NCBI GenBank assembly: GCA_024734555.1
Contig: JANPWX010000130.1
Coordinates: forward strand, 872,663-936,662
Direction: 5' to 3'
Origin: Trochalopteron elliotii
Lineage: Eukaryota; Chordata; Aves; Passeriformes; Leiothrichidae
Length of the DNA stretch: 64,000 nt
Shown: one piece after another, positions 61,421 through 64,000 of the stretch
Layout: the number at the start of each line of letters is the position of its first letter
Position numbering within the stretch: the first letter of the stretch is position 1
Position numbers and translations under genes: made by a program
The notes under the pieces: generated by a model
Told to the model about the DNA's origin: nothing
The model's input: only the letters and a program-made list of their open reading frames with translations
Database searches by the model: none

Positions 61421-64000
61421 AAATAACAAAGTAAGTTTTGCGGTTGTGTTTTATTTATTTTCCAGTGTTGGCCTACAGGGCTCTGTTATGAGGGCAGGGA
61501 GAGGGTCTGATCTCTTCTTGAGGTTATTTGGCATTGTCTGCTGGCCCAGTTCCAGCCAGAGTATACCTGTTTGTTCTCTGGGTAAAGCTACTAGGAAGTC
61601 TTCAGGTACTTTTTTTTTTCTTTCTTTTTTATTCACTACCATTCTTTTGTCATGCTTTCTGCTTTCATTTAACATCAAAATTAAATGGTGAGTTAAGTGG
61701 TGTAGCTTTTAATAATGTGTAGAAAATGAGCTGAGCTGCACACATGGATGGTGCCCGTAGGAAGCCTGGAATTATCCCGTAGTGTTTTTAATGGGCAGTC
61801 CTACTGCGCTGTGAGCTGTGTTGGCTCAGTGAGGCTGTCTTAGATGAGCTACAGATGAGACTCCCAGTACTGTAAATATCTGTGCCATTTAGCTTGGAGT
61901 ACCAGGAAATCAAACAGCATGTGAAATAATGAAAAGGTTTATTTTACTGAAGTCAGAAAAACAATATTTTCTGCAGGCTGATTTGAAGTAGACCTTAGAA
62001 AAGTTAAGTGGAGAAGAAATGCAGTGTTTTGGGACTAGAAATGTTTACCAGTCTGGCTGCTCTGCTGCTTGATTACAGCACAGAGGGATCCAGGACTCAG
62101 GCAGCTGGAGAAAGGCTCTGCAACACTTGGCATGGTGATCTCCTAAGGTGCTTATCTGGTGAGAAAGTGGGCTCAGGTAGGAAGGCTGGAGTTTGCTTTC
62201 TGGACAACGCAGCTTTTCTTTGCATCTTGGATTTTAAAGCCAGCTGTATCAGTCCTGTTGGTCTCATTTGACTTTGCATCTGCAAGGATTTTAGCCTGGG
62301 ATTCTTACATCTAGTAATTTCTGGTTGAATTACAGCGTTTTCCTTAGGCAGGTAGTGCATTTTTATTTTTGGTGGCGATTCTTTTGTGCTCTTCAGAAAT
62401 GTGTGCAAATGGTAGTTTTCTTTAGAGTAAAAGATATGTGCTTTCTCTCTAATCTGGCATTTTTCTACCTTCTTTTTTCCACCTTTCTGACATCTTTTCC
62501 CTCTAAATGATTGCAGGCTGTGATCAGGTGATCCCTTAAATGTCTTTGATTAGTCAAGTAGATCGAACATCTTAAGTCTCATTGCAACTGATTTAAGACT
62601 TGGAGACAGCCTTATGGTTTTTTGCTGGGTCCTTTCCAATTTTTCATGCTGCTGTAGTTCAGGTAAGGATGAGGATTGCATGTGTTATGTCAGCAGTGAT
62701 CTTGCAGCTGTCAAAGACAGAAGTAAGGCTGCATTCTGGTTCATGCTCTTTTTATTCCTTCCCCCCTTGTTTATGCTTCCAGGAATTGAGCAAGCCCTGT
62801 TCACCCACGGTATTGCACTTGGCATTCAGACTCTGTTAGTTATCTATAATTCTTTATAAATCAGAGCTGTTTTGGAAAGCGAAGGTTTGTGTCTGGACAG
62901 GGAGGAGGAGGCGTTTTGGTCTGGTATGTGGCAACAAAAAGTTATTTATCATAGATTGTGCTCTCTGCACTTCAATAACCTGCTGACATTTTGCCAGTAA
63001 TAAAAAGGTCAAGGAAAAAAGTTACTTCCTACAAACCATGGCATCTGATTGTTCTCATTATTAAACAGAGCATGGTTTCCTTGGAACAAAATTTTGGCCA
63101 TCCCCAGCTTTGTAAACAATGAATTACCAGCTGGTGCAACTGCATAAAAAAGAAAAAGCAGCTTTCTTTTGATGTTGCTGGTCCCTGTTCCAGTGATTTG
63201 TCCTTTCCTGAAGCAGGGCAGGGGGAAGATGCAAGAGAGAAGTGTCCCTTGGATGTTAAATACAGTAGCAGAAAGAAATTATGAGAAGTTGATACTTGAA
63301 AAATGAGACATTAAGTTGATTTAAAAGGCCAAAATAATCTCTGTAGTCTAGGGTTCACAAAATGTTAAATACTCTTAATTTTTAGGAATAGCCTTCCTTG
63401 TCACCTATTAAGAATGCTCTGTTATGTCCAAAGCACAGCAATTCAGTTAAACACAACATTTGATCCTTTTTTTTTTTTCCTAAAAATTTCCCTCATGATT
63501 TTTGTCTCTGAGATGCCTTAGCTTGAAACTGCCGTGCTGTTTTTTCTTGTAACTCCAAGCGGTGCTTTCTGATACAGAGATCACTCTGTTGGAGGCAAGG
63601 CTCTGGCTTAAATATAACAGTAGTGGTCGGGCAGTGGATAAGCATCAGCAGTGAAGTTAGAGATGCTTGGACACCATCCATGGTGGGGAGCTTGGGTGGA
63701 TGTGAGGGAGCTCAGAGGGAAAAGGTTACTGTTTGTGGGGGCAGGCTGATTAGTGTTAATGCTGTCAATTAGGGTAGTTAGTTCGCAGGAGAAGCAGCAG
63801 AGCTGGTGTATTTTTGTTACAGAAAATGAACAAAAGTGTCTTGCACAGGAGTGCTGGCTTGTTTCTCATGCAGCAGGGTATTTGCTGCTACCTTTCCCTA
63901 AAGTATCTCTGTAGATACCTAAGAATGCACTCCTGAAAAAGCTGAATTATAGCAATTATATGGCTATGGTGGACAGAGGAATTGTGTATTGCCGTTCCTA
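61421..64000. other. No gene supported to the right edge
   Basis: Only short frames occur. A consensus donor (TTCAG|GTAAGG) at 62661-62667 has no convincing acceptor or open frame before it. Poly(T) tracts are at about 61609-61631 and 63468-63479. Confidence 0.45.

Noticed and set aside
1..64000. CRISPR arrays, operons, phage, tRNA or rRNA genes
   Set aside because: No regularly spaced direct repeats, cloverleaf-like sequences, rRNA signatures or tightly packed same-strand ORFs occur. The sequence is vertebrate nuclear DNA.

Overview
The window reads as vertebrate, almost certainly avian and probably songbird, nuclear DNA. The evidence is direct: three short tails of CR1 LINEs (the dominant avian retroposon), two degenerate LTRs that resemble families I remember from songbird genomes, relics of ancient amniote SINEs, strong CpG depletion outside one CpG island, and no compact genes. 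No bacterial or phage gene organisation is present. Two runs of N (22256-22607 and 52925-53296) are assembly gaps.

No complete, recognisable protein-coding gene is visible. Most long open frames are low-quality, overlap each other on both strands, or begin at non-ATG codons. The candidates I take seriously are: (1) a frame-consistent chain of three exons at 2814-2903, 3626-3716 and from 4350, ending in a stop codon that overlaps a poly(A) signal; (2) a 126-codon ATG frame on the minus strand (17719-18099) that reads like a small single-pass membrane protein; (3) a small CpG cluster with two inverted CCAAT boxes and a clean splice donor at 13490-13755, possibly an alternative promoter and first exon; (4) the CpG island at about 51990-53540, the best promoter in the window but broken by a gap; (5) an isolated well-formed exon on the minus strand at 11717-11830. 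None could be named from sequence alone.

Layout. 0-4.4 kb: possible 3' end of one or more plus-strand transcripts. 4.4-13.4 kb: unannotated DNA with a GC-rich, stop-poor patch near 8-8.8 kb and a GT microsatellite. 13.5 kb: candidate promoter. 16.0-16.55 kb: solo LTR in minus orientation. 17.7-18.1 kb: membrane-protein-like frame. 20.1 and 22.7 kb: CR1 tails around the first gap. 22.8-46 kb: long gene-poor stretch with short tandem duplications, perfect hairpins and old SINE/LINE relics. 46.0-46.74 kb: truncated LTR followed by a CR1 tail. 52-53.5 kb: CpG island with a 115-bp pyrimidine tract. 53.6-64 kb: gene-poor again, with a MIR-type SINE relic at 61.3 kb.

The picture fits the intergenic or deep-intronic surroundings of a CpG-island gene. 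I found no sign of a novel multi-gene system. The leads worth testing are the membrane-protein-like frame, the three-exon chain, the 13.5-kb promoter and the 14.7-kb hairpin.
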